A stretch of 64,000 bases of DNA from Mucor racemosus (Eukaryota; Mucoromycota; Mucoromycetes; Mucorales; Mucoraceae). Both the position numbers and the translations under genes were made by a program. The notes beneath the pieces are model-generated. The model was not told the DNA's origin. It searched no databases and saw only the letters and a program-made list of their open reading frames with translations. This document shows positions 1-11,198 of the stretch, piece by piece. Every line of letters begins with the position of its first letter. The stretch's first letter is position 1. The stretch is taken from contig JAPEHQ010000005.1 of NCBI GenBank assembly GCA_027405735.1, forward strand, positions 2,542,001 through 2,606,000. Direction: 5' to 3'.

Positions 1-156
1 CTCCTGACAGCGGTAGGTAATGCTATTGTTTCGAGCTTTGAAATCTTTCAAATGATCTTGTGAGCGAAGCAAGAGAGTTACTTTGTTTCTATTTGCTTTG
101 AGTGTAGCAGCGATATGACAGCCTACAGCACCAGTACCAAGGATATGAATACCCAT
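1..156 (-). CDS. Ketopantoate reductase-like protein, N-terminal fragment (cut by window edge)
   Basis: Read on the minus strand from the ATG at 156, this gives about 52 residues beginning MGIHILGTGAVGCHIAAT and running off the window. The GxGxxG dinucleotide-binding fingerprint directly after the first beta strand, followed by a basic patch (LLLRSQDHLKDF), is typical of the 2-dehydropantoate 2-reductase (PanE/ApbA, yeast PAN5) family. These enzymes use NADPH to make pantoate for CoA synthesis. Only the Rossmann start is visible, so the catalytic Lys/Glu of the C-terminal domain cannot be checked. Other NAD(P)-dependent reductases of this superfamily remain possible. It is divergent from the GNAT gene, with about 1.07 kb between starts. 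Confidence 0.7.
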   Translation of the reverse strand, partial: MGIHILGTGAVGCHIAATLKANRNKVTLLLRSQDHLKDFKARNNSITYRCQE

Positions 157-1226
157 TTTTGTTGAAAAGAGTGTGAGAAATAGGAAATCTATTTGCTTTC
201 ATGATTTATGTATTGAACTCTTATCCGAAGTTTCGGAGATGGTGACAATTTAAATTATCAATCTTGGATAGATAAACTCTAACTTGAAATCGTATCTCTG
301 TTACAGCTCAGTTATTTACTCTCAAAAGGGACTATCAAGTACAAAGGAATGAGAACAAAAGGTATTTCTATGGTTTGTATGATATATGCCAGATCCAATA
401 TACGATTTCATAAATATTTCATTCATGTAAACCGATTAAACAAACTCGTAAAGCAGTGTAGCAGTCAATCGTACAATGGAGAACGTGGATGTATCTCATC
501 AAACCATGGAATACGACGTTCTTGATTCATCAATCCCTCTCATCGATGACCAATGTAGATGAGATTCAAATTTTGCAACTCATTCTTAAAGGATTTTTTC
601 TCAAGGTAGACTTAAGAAAAACTAATAAAAATTGTTTCAACTTGTAACCTTGTCTATCATGTTGTACCAGTTTTTTTTTTATTTTATTTTTTCAAGTTCA
701 AAATAGCATGGATGCGTTATTTTCAAAGAAAAACAACTGCATACTATACACGCGGAGTTTAAATTATGCAAGATGCTGCAGCCCCATTTTTACTGCTGAG
801 AAGTTTTTTTTTTCATTTAAATTATATACAAAGAACAAATCTTTAGCCAGAGCATGAAGCCTTAGATAAACTGATAATCATCCTTGGTGATTAATCTGGC
901 TCGATTTTATTTTACCTGTTCTTCGAAGAAGAACCGCTTATAAGTTATTTAACAACAATAAGAACGGCGGTAGCAGGTGTTAATTAAAGAACAAAAAGGT
1001 TTTCGCCATTTATCTCGAGTTTTTATACCTTTTCGATTTCCAAGCCGCCGCACACACTTACAAAAATTTATTCATTCCAGTCACTTTTTGCCAATCATTC
1101 AGACATGTTGGATGTCTTACGATCTTCAAATGTGTCTCGAAATGGGTAAATGTATTAGCCTTCCTTTTACGAAATGCTGTATTGTGTAATTTTTTAGTTT
1201 CATAATTATTATTACTATTATATATT
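157..1226. other. Intergenic region between divergent genes
   Basis: This AT-rich spacer separates the minus-strand reductase fragment from the plus-strand acetyltransferase and should hold both promoters. A poly-T/A-rich tract lies near 670-695 and another near 806-816. The only ORFs are short and show no protein-like composition. No RNA gene or repeat seen elsewhere in the window was recognised here. Confidence 0.5.
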
Positions 1227-2120
1227 ATGACAGATTTAACAGTTACTAGGTATAATAACATTGATTTATTCCTAAAAGAGACAGAACCATATTTACAACA
1301 ATATGAAATCAAAAATACATTTGTATTGGTAACAGCATATCAAATGCTAAAAGAAGAGAAAGAGGGTAAAATTGCGACTTTTTACTGTGGTGCAATTTGG
1401 AATGACAAACTTGAATTGATATTTGTTATTCTTGCTCAAGATAATGCTTTCTTGTATGCTTCTTCTTTATTTGATGAGACTCGATCTGAAGCAATCGACT
1501 TGCTTACAAAAGATGTACTTGAATCTTCGCTCAATTTCCAAGGTTTACATGGCTATCAACCTGTATTAAATTTAGTACTAGATTCTATCGAAACTCAATC
1601 AGCAATGACATTTGTAAAGAAATTTGCTACTATGAGCTATGAATTAAAACAAGTGAAATGGTCATCCAAAACAAAAGAAATAGCAGAAGCTGGATCTACG
1701 AGTTTACGTCTTGCTTCTGCATCTGATGTGGATATTCTACACCAATGGACGTTTGGTTTTATTCAAGACGCATTTGAAGATCCTAAAGTTATCACTCAAT
1801 CTGTTGATTCCATTTCTCAAGACATGATTGCGTCCAAAGGACTTTATCTTTTATGTTTTGATGGTATTCCTGTGAGCATGGCATGGAAAGTTAGACCATT
1901 ACGACATGGTACATCATTAGCTTATGTTTACACGCCAAATGAACATAGGAATAAAGGATATGGTGCTGCTTGTGTTGCCATGACAAGTGAAGCTATCTTG
2001 AGAGACTATTCATATATTACATTATTTGTAGATATAAAGCGAAACCCTGATGATAATTTATATACCCGTGTTGGTTATAAATATGCTGGTGAGGCAGGCA
2101 GATTAGAAAGGCTTACATAG
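1227..2120 (+). CDS. GNAT-family N-acetyltransferase, intronless
   Basis: A single-exon gene of 297 residues. The C-terminal half is a GNAT fold: motif A reads AYVYTPNEHRNKGYGAACVA (about residues 233-252), where RNKGYG is the acetyl-CoA pyrophosphate-binding R/Q-x-x-G-x-G/A loop. The motif B region follows (LFVDIKRNPDDNLYTRVGYK), with the usual Asn-x-x-x-Tyr-x-x-x-Gly-Tyr. The N-terminal ~150 residues are a divergent half of the kind seen in double-GNAT or uncharacterised GNAT proteins. It should transfer an acetyl group from acetyl-CoA to an amine; the substrate is unknown. The ATG at 1227 is the first in frame. The next gene on the same strand starts about 690 bp downstream. Confidence 0.85.
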   Translation: MTDLTVTRYNNIDLFLKETEPYLQQYEIKNTFVLVTAYQMLKEEKEGKIATFYCGAIWNDKLELIFVILAQDNAFLYASSLFDETRSEAIDLLTKDVLESSLNFQGLHGYQPVLNLVLDSIETQSAMTFVKKFATMSYELKQVKWSSKTKEIAEAGSTSLRLASASDVDILHQWTFGFIQDAFEDPKVITQSVDSISQDMIASKGLYLLCFDGIPVSMAWKVRPLRHGTSLAYVYTPNEHRNKGYGAACVAMTSEAILRDYSYITLFVDIKRNPDDNLYTRVGYKYAGEAGRLERLT

Positions 2121-2811
2121 AAAATAGGCAGAATAGTCCTTGTGCATACCATATTTGTTTCGGTTGTAGTTCAACGAATTTTTCATTAATTTCGAATAAA
2201 AAAAAACTACCGTATACAAGACATGTCGCAGTATATTTTTGCATGTTATTAAATGTATTACAACGTGCATTAAAGTGTATAAAAAATCCTTTAAAAGTAC
2301 GTAACGTATAAAATAGGCTGTTGCCACTGTTTTACAAAATTGTTCATTTTTAATCTATCGCCATCAATTTCAAATCCAAATAGCTCCAAATCAGGTCAAT
2401 TTGTTCAATATAATAGAACATGTTTGTGTCATTGCGTTTGAGTAAATCTTGTGCAAGTTTGGCGTGGAAAATTATGGATTTCCCGATTTTTTCCATACAT
2501 CAAACATTAAAAACTGTCTACAGTTCTCTCTCTCGGGAGCTCTAATTTTTGATAAGCACTTGCAAAAACAGATATTGTTCGAATACCATATTCTTATACA
2601 GGTCAATAAATTATTCCGTACATAATATCCCCTTATTGATGTATTTCTTGCGACGGTAAAGACAATACATATAATTTATCGGCCAAAATTTATCCATCCG
2701 TAAATGATCAGATGTGGCTGTTGATCCGAAAAGAAGTTGCATGAATGTTGTATTATGTATAAACAGAGGCCAACATTCTCACACTTTTACTTCTTTATTA
2801 TTAACTAAACA
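2121..2811. other. Intergenic region, promoter of the monooxygenase gene
   Basis: AT-rich spacer with no gene-like ORF. A TATA-like run (tatgtataaacagagg) lies about 55 bp upstream of the monooxygenase ATG. Nothing else recognisable was seen. Confidence 0.4.
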
Positions 2812-4984
2812 ATGACAATTAAAGTAGATATATTTGTTAGTGGAGCAGGTCCAGTAGGCTTATTTTTTGCTTACCAAATGGCTCAATGGGACCACTCCGT
2901 ATTCATTGTCGATCCCAAACCTGGACCGACAGATCAAAGTCGAGCCATATTAATTACCTCTCGTTCAATGGAAGTTCTGGAAAATGCAGGTCTAGCTGCT
3001 GATATCCTCCGAGAATCTTTTGTGAATTGTGGTATGCGTGTGTTTAAAGACGGTGCTATGGTAAGTGTGCTTGAATCAAATCATGTAGAAAGACATTAAA
3101 ACATAACATTTAATTAGGCAAGTCAAGTAGATGTTTGTGGAGATACACCATTTGCTCACAACACTATATTGATGCAAGGAAAAACTGAAGAGATCATAAG
3201 TCAAAGATTAACTGAAGATACCAGTTGTAAAATTCATTGGGAAACAGAGCTTGTAACTTATACTCAAGATGAGAATGGTGTAAAATCTACTATTCGTGAT
3301 ATCAATACGAAACAAGAGCAAGTGATTGAATCTACTTACATTGTTGGTGCAGATGGAAGTCATTCAAGAGTTAGAAAAGACAACCCAGATTGGACTTATG
3401 AAGGCGTAGCTATTCAAACTAAATTTATTTTGGCTGATTTAATTCTTAGTGGTGATAATGTCGAGCCATTGATGGATAGAATGAACGTATTCTTTACAGG
3501 AACAAGTAAATAGATAATGTTCTTTATATATATATCAATAATTAATATCTAATTGCTTTTGTTATATAGATGCTACCGGTATGGTTCGTCTTATCCCTCA
3601 ATGTCCAACCAGAAATGACTCTCATGTGTTCCGAGTTTTTGGTAATTTAGAAGCATATCAAATTAACAAACTTGAACAAAATAGAGTCAACTATGGACTT
3701 GATAAATCTGGAGGACCACCTACACTCGAGTTTATACAAGAATGGTTGAATAAAGCAACTGCACCACTTAAATTTACAGCAAGCGATGTTATTTGGGCAG
3801 CTTATTTCAAAATCAATGAAAGAATTGCAAATGGATTTAGAAAGAAGAGAGCATTTTTGATTGGAGGTAAGTTTTTATGAAACTAATTAATCGAACAGTT
3901 AATCGGTAACCAATCTTTATGCAGATTCTGCTCATTGTCACTCACCTGTTGGTGGGCAGGGCATGAATTTAGGATTACAAGATGGTATGTGTGTGTTCAA
4001 ACTCTACATGTAATGTTGTATCTCATTTTTGTTTACCTTAGCGCATAATTTGGCATGGAAAATGTCGGCTGTACTCAAAGGTTCATCTTCTGATCCCGAA
4101 AAACTCTTGGATTCATACAACGAAGAGGTACAGTACGCAATATTTGTAAAATACAAACTCACGACTAATATCTCTAACAGAGGGAACCACAAGCTCGAGC
4201 AACAATTCAATTTACCAGCAGTACGACAAAAGTTGGATTACAAGGAAATGCCATTGTTGCTTCAATAAGAAATTCGATGGTTTCGATGGCTCTTATGTTG
4301 CCTCAAATCAGGCAGATGTTATACAAGACTGTGATGCAGGTATGTAGATGCTATAATGTCTTTTATTACCGTATACTCAAATTATTGTATTAGCAATTCA
4401 TTGTGGTTGATTCCAAGCTATCAAGTATCATGAATCACGTATCTGACAAAGGATTGATTGAAGCTGGACATTTCTTACCAGAGACTGGAGCCTTGAGAAA
4501 GAGCATTGTTACTTCTAATTCAAGTCATCGCACTCATCGTATCGAACGTTTCAGTTTACGGGAACTCTTGGTTGCAAATGACAAATATACGGTTATTTTT
4601 GTTGGCACATGTTTGCCAAGTAACATTCCCAACTTGCACCTAATTGAAAAGTTCTGGAAAGATACAATATCCAAGCCGATACGTCGTCTTGTAATTCAAT
4701 CAGCCTGTCATTCTAATTTCATGGCCAAATTACCTGAATATGTATTGGAAGAAGAAGCATCCATTGCCGAAGAATCATTTTATTCTGAAGAACAAATTGA
4801 TTTCCCCAATTCTGTTTGTAATCGAGTTGGTCTTTATTCATTCCTTAATTCTTATTTTGCTGGTGAACATCCTTACAGCGTTGTGCTCTTTGTTCGACCT
4901 GATTTGTATGTATCACATGCAAAATTGGTTAAAAATGAATCAGAACTCGATGAAGTTTTACAATGTATCAATACATTATTCTAG
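2812..4984 (+). CDS. FAD-dependent aromatic-ring monooxygenase (phenol hydroxylase/PHBH class A type)
   Basis: Seven exons join in frame: 2812-3060, 3118-3505, 3570-3866, 3925-3984, 4042-4127, 4181-4339, 4394-4984, giving 609 residues. All three class A flavoprotein fingerprints are present: GAGPVGLFFAYQMA near residue 11 (GxGxxG, FAD ADP moiety), ADGSHSRVR (DG motif, FAD/NADPH) and GDSAHCHSPVGGQGMNLGLQD (GD motif, FAD ribityl). The C-terminal ~200 residues match the thioredoxin-like domain of phenol 2-monooxygenase-type enzymes, ending near FVRPDLYVSHA. The expected reaction is NADPH- and O2-dependent hydroxylation of a phenolic or related aromatic compound; the substrate cannot be read from sequence. 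All six introns are GT-AG and 53-64 nt. Length fits the family (about 550-650). Confidence 0.9.
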
Positions 4985-6253
4985 GTCAATTTTTTTTCAT
5001 CATTAAAATTAATTAATTGATAATTAATAAAGTAAATTTGAAGCAGACACTGTTTAGCTGTGATACAGCACTTTTTTTAAGGAAATCGTTTTCTTTTGAT
5101 AGTATTGAAGGTTCTGAATTACTCTACACTTGTTTACAAACGGCTCGAAAAAGCATTTACCAGGTGAGGTTTACTGCATTTTTCTTAAAAATTGGATCTC
5201 GCTTTTCATCCCTGCTCAACTTTTTTTTTCATTAAATAACACCAAGAACAAATTATATGTCAATGTACCCGAGATGTCCAGCTTTAATTCAAAAACAAGT
5301 ATCCGGAAATATCCTATCTTTTTCAGGTGGAATTAATTTTTCAGTGCTTATGTTTCAGATTTTTATGCGTATTTCGCTGTTGAAAATTAGAAAATTTGAG
5401 GCTTCATATCTCTACAAAAAAATTAAGTTGTACTAACATTTTCTAATAATAAAACTTACTTGTTTTAAAGTCCTCTATAACATATTTTAGTATAAAAAAA
5501 TTCTGAGCACTTTTATTTTTTTTCATTTTTTTGACATTTTTGTAGTAGATTTCAAAATATTCGTTAAATTGAGCAATACCTTTTTTACATTCATGTCATC
5601 AAGCTCATTGAGCTCTCTCGGGTCCAATTTAGTTTTCTTCAAAATATTGATTTTTCGTGGAGATATCCTCAAAAATGTGTACAATGAGATACCCCCATTG
5701 CTAGCTTCCATTTTTCCCTTGTATACCCCCATCACAAATTCTGAATTTGAAAAAATTTGAACAAAAATTTTGGTTTCTCTACGAAAAATGCAGCTAAAAA
5801 TTTTTGCAATAGCTCGATCGATAGATGATTTGTTTGCGCATCATTTCAGCTAATTATACTCAAGATATGCTTATGAAAAGTGATGTGTATCTTCAAAAAA
5901 CGTCTAAATTTTCAATCGCATTATACGCAAAATTTAATGTAAAACATTTGCCTAAATTTTATTTAGATGAATGCAGAATTAAAAACTGTACTAAAACTAT
6001 TTAATAAGCTAATTCAACTTATTTTGCAGTTTATGAGCTTTTAAGTGATTTTGTTTTTTGGATCATTTTTCCATCATTTTTACAAATCGATTTTGGAACT
6101 CAGTTATCATAGTTTTAAGCTGTAATATAAACTACTATTTTGATTATACTGGCGTTTTGTAGTCGACAAAACCATGTTCCTACCTGTCAATGTTGTTGCT
6201 GCTACTTCCTCTGCCCTCTAAAAACGGTATGCCGAGGATTATCTTTGTGATAT

Positions 6254-6420
6254 TGTAATGATCCAGTTACATCACATAAGCAAATCGCACATATAAATAA
6301 CAACCAAGAACGGATCAATTGCACATTAGTAAATTTATCTGTTCTTTCCTTTCCTTTTTTTATATTTATAACCACAATCCAAATAAATATATATTATTGT
6401 AGGTTTTTGCCTATTATTTA
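6254..6420 (+). repeat. LTR-like fragment beginning TGTAATGAT, related to 27918-28121
   Basis: About 150 bp match the 27.9 kb copy. Both start TGTAATGATYCAGTTRCAT, share an ataaataacaaccaagarc block with a TATA-like start, and a following pyrimidine-rich block. The right end could not be matched, so this copy is truncated or diverged. Confidence 0.5.
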
Positions 6421-6561
6421 TGTTAAATCTCATTTCAATCCTATATTGAACCTATCATCCAAATGGAATTGAAATGGTATAAATACCTTTAGAACCCACC
6501 AGGACCTGATGGCTCCTGGCTTCCTTTTTTAACTTAATAATAAAGGCCCTACGTTTGCCGT

Positions 6562-7289
6562 TGCAGTGGAATTACATACTAAAAACGCTTGATAAAAATA
6601 AAACAACCTAAATTCCAAGTGTCGCTCATAAAATATGATGCCACTTGAAATGTGAACAACGATAATAAACAAACGCTTCAATTGAACACAATAACAAACG
6701 CATGCTAAAAATATGAAATACCCTTTTTTGAACCATACATGTCGTGTAGATGATAGCACCCTTGATCACGGCGCAATCAATTACACAAATGACATATATA
6801 TCAAAACAGGATTCTATCCAAATCAATAATGATAATAAACAAAGATATCAATTTAGTCAACTACTCATCTATATTGAAGTTGCACTATCAATATAAATAC
6901 GATTCAAGCATATAAAAACTACCCTTTAAAAATCAAGGTTACATAAAATAGATATAACAGAAATAAACAAAACAACCATTTCCCAAAAGGTCGATATTGT
7001 CACACTTGACATACAATCCCTTATGGTCAATGCTCTACACAATTTACCCCTTAAAATATCAAATCAATAACAATGTACTCAAAACTGGAAGATTACTAAA
7101 TATACATCCATTCAAGTCTGATGGTATCCAAGTTCTCCAAATCACTATAAATACCCTCATACTTTTCAATTATTTTAACTCTTCAGAAATCTTTTGTAAT
7201 AAAAACTTTAGCTGATTATAATTGTATTTCTACTGCTTTTATTTTTTGTATTTTTTTTATTTTAGTAAATAACATCGTAATTTACTGCA
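6562..7289 (+). mobile_element. Solo LTR (728 bp) with 5-bp target-site duplication GCCGT
   Basis: The element begins TGCAGTGGAATTAC and ends GTAATTTACTGCA, so its ends are inverted (TGCAGT/ACTGCA) and of the TG...CA type. It is flanked by GCCGT at 6557-6561 and 7290-7294, a perfect 5-bp duplication. A near-identical 729-bp copy with a different duplication lies at 11199-11927, so both are independent insertions. Two short ORFs (66 and 72 codons) are preserved in both copies only because the DNA is nearly identical. No internal gag/pol region is present, as expected after LTR-LTR recombination. Confidence 0.9.
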
Positions 7290-8252
7290 GCCGTGATATA
7301 ATCACTTGTAGTCTTTATTTTATTTGTATTGGAAATAATTGTCATCTACATATAACTCTCAATTATTACTTATTTATCATTGTGCATGCAAAAAATTAAT
7401 ACATCAATTTTGATGATCAATTTTTTGAAATAAATGTGAAGCCAGTTCTGTTTAATGTTTGGCTAGTTCACTTATATTCTGGTATTAATATTTCTATTTT
7501 CCGAGGGATATCAATGGCCTATAGAGTGAAGATACGTCTTTTTTGAATATCTTACGCGATTCGAGTCAATATTGAGCAAAAACATTCAAAACCCATTTAA
7601 AATTATTGAAACGTATTTTTTACAACCGTAAAAAACCGGCAACAAAAACTTTATATCAGTAATTTTAACCTTAATAGCTTCCAACTTTACACGATGCAGA
7701 GAGTAGAGATATAGAGATACATCTTTGACACGCTGATTTCAGAGGGAAACTTTCACATAATGTCCTCAAGAAAAATGTGCACAATGAAATGTGAGGATTC
7801 TATTTTGATGCGCGCTGATGATGTTAAAGTTAGCGAAGAAAATATTCCTAAATTGATTAATTTATTCTGGAGTTTTAGAGTAGTAAGTTTTGACTGAATT
7901 GGCTTTTGATATCTTGATGTATCATTCTTAAACCGGATCATGTCAAATCCAAAAAAGTAAACAATAACAGATCCAAAACCGGAAGTTACTAAATTGAACA
8001 TTAACTATACAATGCTCCTAAAAGCATGGTATAGAAGCATGGTATAGAAGCATGGCACAAAAGCATAATACGCCAGTGCGATATTCCAATATGATATACC
8101 AACATGACACATTACTATTAAATAACATCTAAACTATCTTATCACATCATTAATTCCCCAAATCAAATAGTATATAAACCCTATTAATTTCATTCCAATA
8201 AACGATATCTCTTTACTTGATTAAATTTCTAATTTTATTTAACCTAAACATA

Positions 8253-9888
8253 CAGTGAGTCGCAAAACCCTTTCAATGATTTGGAAATTTGAATGAAAAT
8301 AACCATAACTTTCTCAGTTTCAATCGGAGATACACTAAATTTCTATTTTAAGTAATTCGAACGTTTTTAAATTATTTTCAAAAAGTCCAATCTAATTAAT
8401 TAAAGTTCCGCAAAAACTATGCAAGTTTAAAAAAAGGTACATCATTGAAAGGGTTTTGCACGCATTATCAAAAAAAAATTGAAGCTTATTTAAATGCAGT
8501 CAATAATCAATACCGTAACCTTTTGCTTTAATACAAGCTTTTACACGATGAGGCATACTCGAAATAACTTTTTGATATTCCCCAACTGTTATGTTGTCAT
8601 ACCAAATCTCTTGAGTTCTGTCCCAAATATCATTCATCCCTTTTGGGGATGTATCGTATTCGTTTAGGCGAATTTTCAATAACCTCCACATATTTTCAAT
8701 GGGATTAAGGTCTGGAAATTGCGCTGGCCATGACATTACTTCATATTTTTTGTTTTGAAGTCTTCTTTCATTAAATTAGAGGTGTGCTTAGAATCGTTGT
8801 CTTGTTGAAGGATAACCTAATTACGACGCAACTTCAATTTTTGACACATGTCGTCAATGGATTTCTCCAAATCATCATCAATAATAGTTCTGTATAGGTT
8901 GGAGTTCATATTACCTTCGACCTTGGACAACCAAACGACACCAGACCAAGAAATAGAGCTCCAAATCATGATACGACCATCTCCATTTTTTCTTGTTTTT
9001 TGGTATGCTTAGGTTTTATCTCCTCGCTGTCTCTTTTCCAGCACCAAATTCGATCATCCGAGTTAAAACAATTAATTCTAGCCTCATAAGTAGATATAAC
9101 ACGCTTTCAGTCATCCAAAGTCCAATCAATTCTGTTTTTACATCAGCGGAGGCGATCCTTTGCATTTTCATCACTAATTTCCGGCTTTTTTATCTTAGTT
9201 AATGCGCCTAAACCATTATCCCGAAGAGCCCTAGTACAGTATTTGCACTGCCATTAACGTTTACATTACGATGAAGCTCTTTTTTGGCTTGTACCGCATT
9301 ATCCAAGCCACCTTTGGTGATTTTATGGACACAATATCTCATATCCGCAGTAGTCAGCTTAGATGATCGGTCTCCTTTAAGTTTTTCTCGGTCAGGACAG
9401 GCCTTTTTTCCAATACGACATACTGTGGCTTAACTAACAGCTACATGACGAGCAATTTCCGATACGGTATGGCCTGAATTTAACAGAGAGATAACGTCAT
9501 TACGTTTGGCATCCGATACAGTTTTCATCTTGATGATTTTGCTTGAAACTACTAGTAAAAAAGGCAGGGTAAAAGTTGAAAAACATCTCATATATTTTCC
9601 GCATATTTCTCTGTTTTATAAGATATTTAGCGTTAATGTACAAGTTAGGGGTTACAAAATTGTAATTTTAAGCCTGTGCGTGCAAAACCCTTTCAATGAT
9701 GTACCTTTTTTTAAACTTGCATAGTTTTTGCGGAACTTTAATTAATTAGATCGGATTTTTTGAAAATAATTTAAAAACGTTCGAATTACTTAAAATAGAA
9801 ATTTAGTGTATCTCCGATTGAAACCGAGAAAGTTATGGTTATTTTCATTCAAATTTCCAAATCATTGAAAGGGTTTTGCGACTCACTG
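8253..9888 (-). mobile_element. Tc1/mariner-type DNA transposon (1636 bp, ~211-bp TIRs)
   Basis: The element starts CAGTGAGTCGCAAAACCC and ends GGGTTTTGCGACTCACTG. It is flanked by TA at 8251-8252 and 9889-9890, the duplication expected for this superfamily. Terminal inverted repeats span 8253-8463 and 9678-9888, both 211 bp. The inner end of each TIR carries the outer sequence again in inverted orientation (ATCATTGAAAGGGTTTTGCA), so each TIR is itself bounded by opposed copies of one motif. The transposase inside is on the minus strand and broken. The related R3 copy at 29.7 kb holds the empty TA site at 29848-29849. Confidence 0.92.
8500..9528 (-). pseudogene. Degenerate Tc1/mariner transposase
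   Basis: Reading from the ATG at 9528, the N-terminus shows a helix-turn-helix region (MKTVSDAKRNDVISLLNSGH then EIARHVAVS) followed by a premature TAA where family members usually carry Gln. Reading resumes with KLTTADMRYCVHKITKGG. The C-terminal part at 8500-8736 contains SWPAQFPDLNPIENMWRLLK, the classic segment around the third catalytic acidic residue of Tc1-like DDE transposases. The frame is lost at least once between about 8740 and 9250. The copy cannot encode a full transposase without correction. Whether a functional copy exists elsewhere cannot be seen here. Confidence 0.88.
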
Positions 9889-10330
9889 TATTTTGATGAA
9901 TCATATCTTTTTAACTAAAATATTTACTCGTAGACTTTGCTGTTGGTTGATTCATTTTCAGCTATCATCCATAATTTAAAATAATCTCATATTGAAAATA
10001 TGAATGATCTATCAGAATTAGAAATTACCGAATTACCAATTTAGAACATCTGTCAACAAACCATGATGTTCAACATGAGAATCAAGCAAGGTTACATTTC
10101 ATGACTAGTCTCCTACACATCCCACCTTGCTTTGTATTGTGGACGGAACAGGCCCATTTGATACACCGTAATTTTACAGTAATAAACTTGAATCGACTGG
10201 ATACAGCATTGTAAATTCTTGAAAAAGTTCTCCAGTATTATAAAATTTCTTATTTTTAAGACTTATAAGGCTTATAAGCGGAATATTAATTTCGAAAATT
10301 ATTCTTGTCCAGATCATCAATTTTGACATT

Positions 10331-10717
10331 TGTTCTGAAACGAAAAATAGAAAAAAAAAAAAAACTGTTGTTATGTTAGGTATGCCAGGTGTATGGCCAT
10401 AATCATTTGTTTGTTTACCACTCTTGTTTTTGTATATATAAGTCTGGTAATTGTGTAATGACCTTTCTTTTCTCTTGTCTGTTCAAGAATCTAAAAAGTG
10501 TCATTGCAGGTAATTCATTTTTGTCAATAAATAAATGTCTGTTCAAGAATCTAAAAAGTGTCATTGCAGTTGCAATATTTAAGTTAAACAGATCAAACAT
10601 TCTCTAAACTCTTCAAATATATAAACTTTAAACCTTGTCCCTTTTGAATCTTCACTACCAATTCTATTCATTTCCAAATTACTGATAAAAGCAACCAAAG
10701 ATTTTACCCCCGCAACA
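10331..10717 (+). mobile_element. Solo LTR-like insertion (387 bp), TSD CATT
   Basis: It begins TGTTCTGAAACG, ends CCCCGCAACA and is flanked by CATT at 10327-10330 and 10718-10721. Copies 2 and 3 of the host repeat have the uninterrupted sequence gacattttttg at about 14069 and 54572, which fixes the borders. It contains a TATA-like tgtatatataag at about 10431 and a 34-bp direct repeat at 10476-10509 and 10536-10569 (60-bp spacing). No coding sequence. With 4 bp read as the duplication, the ends are TGTT/AACA. A 5-bp ACATT reading is possible if the element ends one base earlier. Confidence 0.75.
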
Positions 10718-11198
10718 CATTTTTTGAAATTTTTTTTCTGATTTTGCAAATTTAGAGTTAATTCTACTACCAATTATAAAAACAAAAAGTATACACATAT
10801 ACAGAATTTAGCGCTTTATTTCTTAGTAAAAAATAACAAACATTTTTATTGCAAAGTATTATATGAAAATCCTTTAACCAAAAAACCGTTTTTGGGACAA
10901 AACTACAAATTTTCATTACTTAATATTAAGTTTTTATAAAATGAGTATTAGTTATAGCTACAATTTCCTCTCACATTGTAGTACATTTAAAGGTTGATTT
11001 TGGTATCAAAATTTGATTTTTCTGTTTTTTGATGAAAATCATGAGCGTTGGTAAGGGTAAAATGAGCCCCGAAAATGTCCGCTACAAAATCTGAATTTTC
11101 AAACTGTTCGTGGTTAAATATAAGAAAAGTTTAAAAAAAAACTGCTTCTTTATTTAAAACATATATATATATATACCATAGTATAAGAGACTTAGCCA

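Larger units (their letters stand above)
5165..7760 (+). repeat. RF1 repeat copy A, interrupted by LTR insertions
   Basis: The parts at 5165-6165 and 7440-7760 align with RF1 copies B (28.3 kb), C (31.4 kb), D (40.4 kb) and E (57.3 kb). Shared blocks include an AAATAACACCAAGAA segment, a gatatcctcaaaaatg segment near 5660 and an aagctgtaatataaact segment near 6118. The middle is displaced by LTR-like sequence from 6254 and a 728-bp solo LTR. Short ORFs on both strands (5523-5735 minus, 5569-5760 plus) recur in other copies but have no recognised domain. The family is not one I recognise. The left end is truncated relative to copies B, C and D. Confidence 0.75.
8100..9905 (+). repeat. R3 repeat copy 1, split by the mariner insertion
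   Basis: Positions 8100-8252 align closely with 29690-29849, sharing cacattactattaaataaca, a tatataaacccta TATA-like block and ccaataaacgatatct. The match resumes after the mariner element at 9889 (tattttgatgaatca versus tattctgataaatca). A TATA-like motif followed by a short leader suggests an LTR, but its ends were not resolved. Confidence 0.7.

Noticed and set aside
6626..7215. ORFs of 66, 72 and 76 codons, duplicated at 11.15-11.85 kb
   Set aside because: They lie inside the two near-identical solo LTRs and are kept only by recent duplication of the DNA. No domain, and both strands are open.
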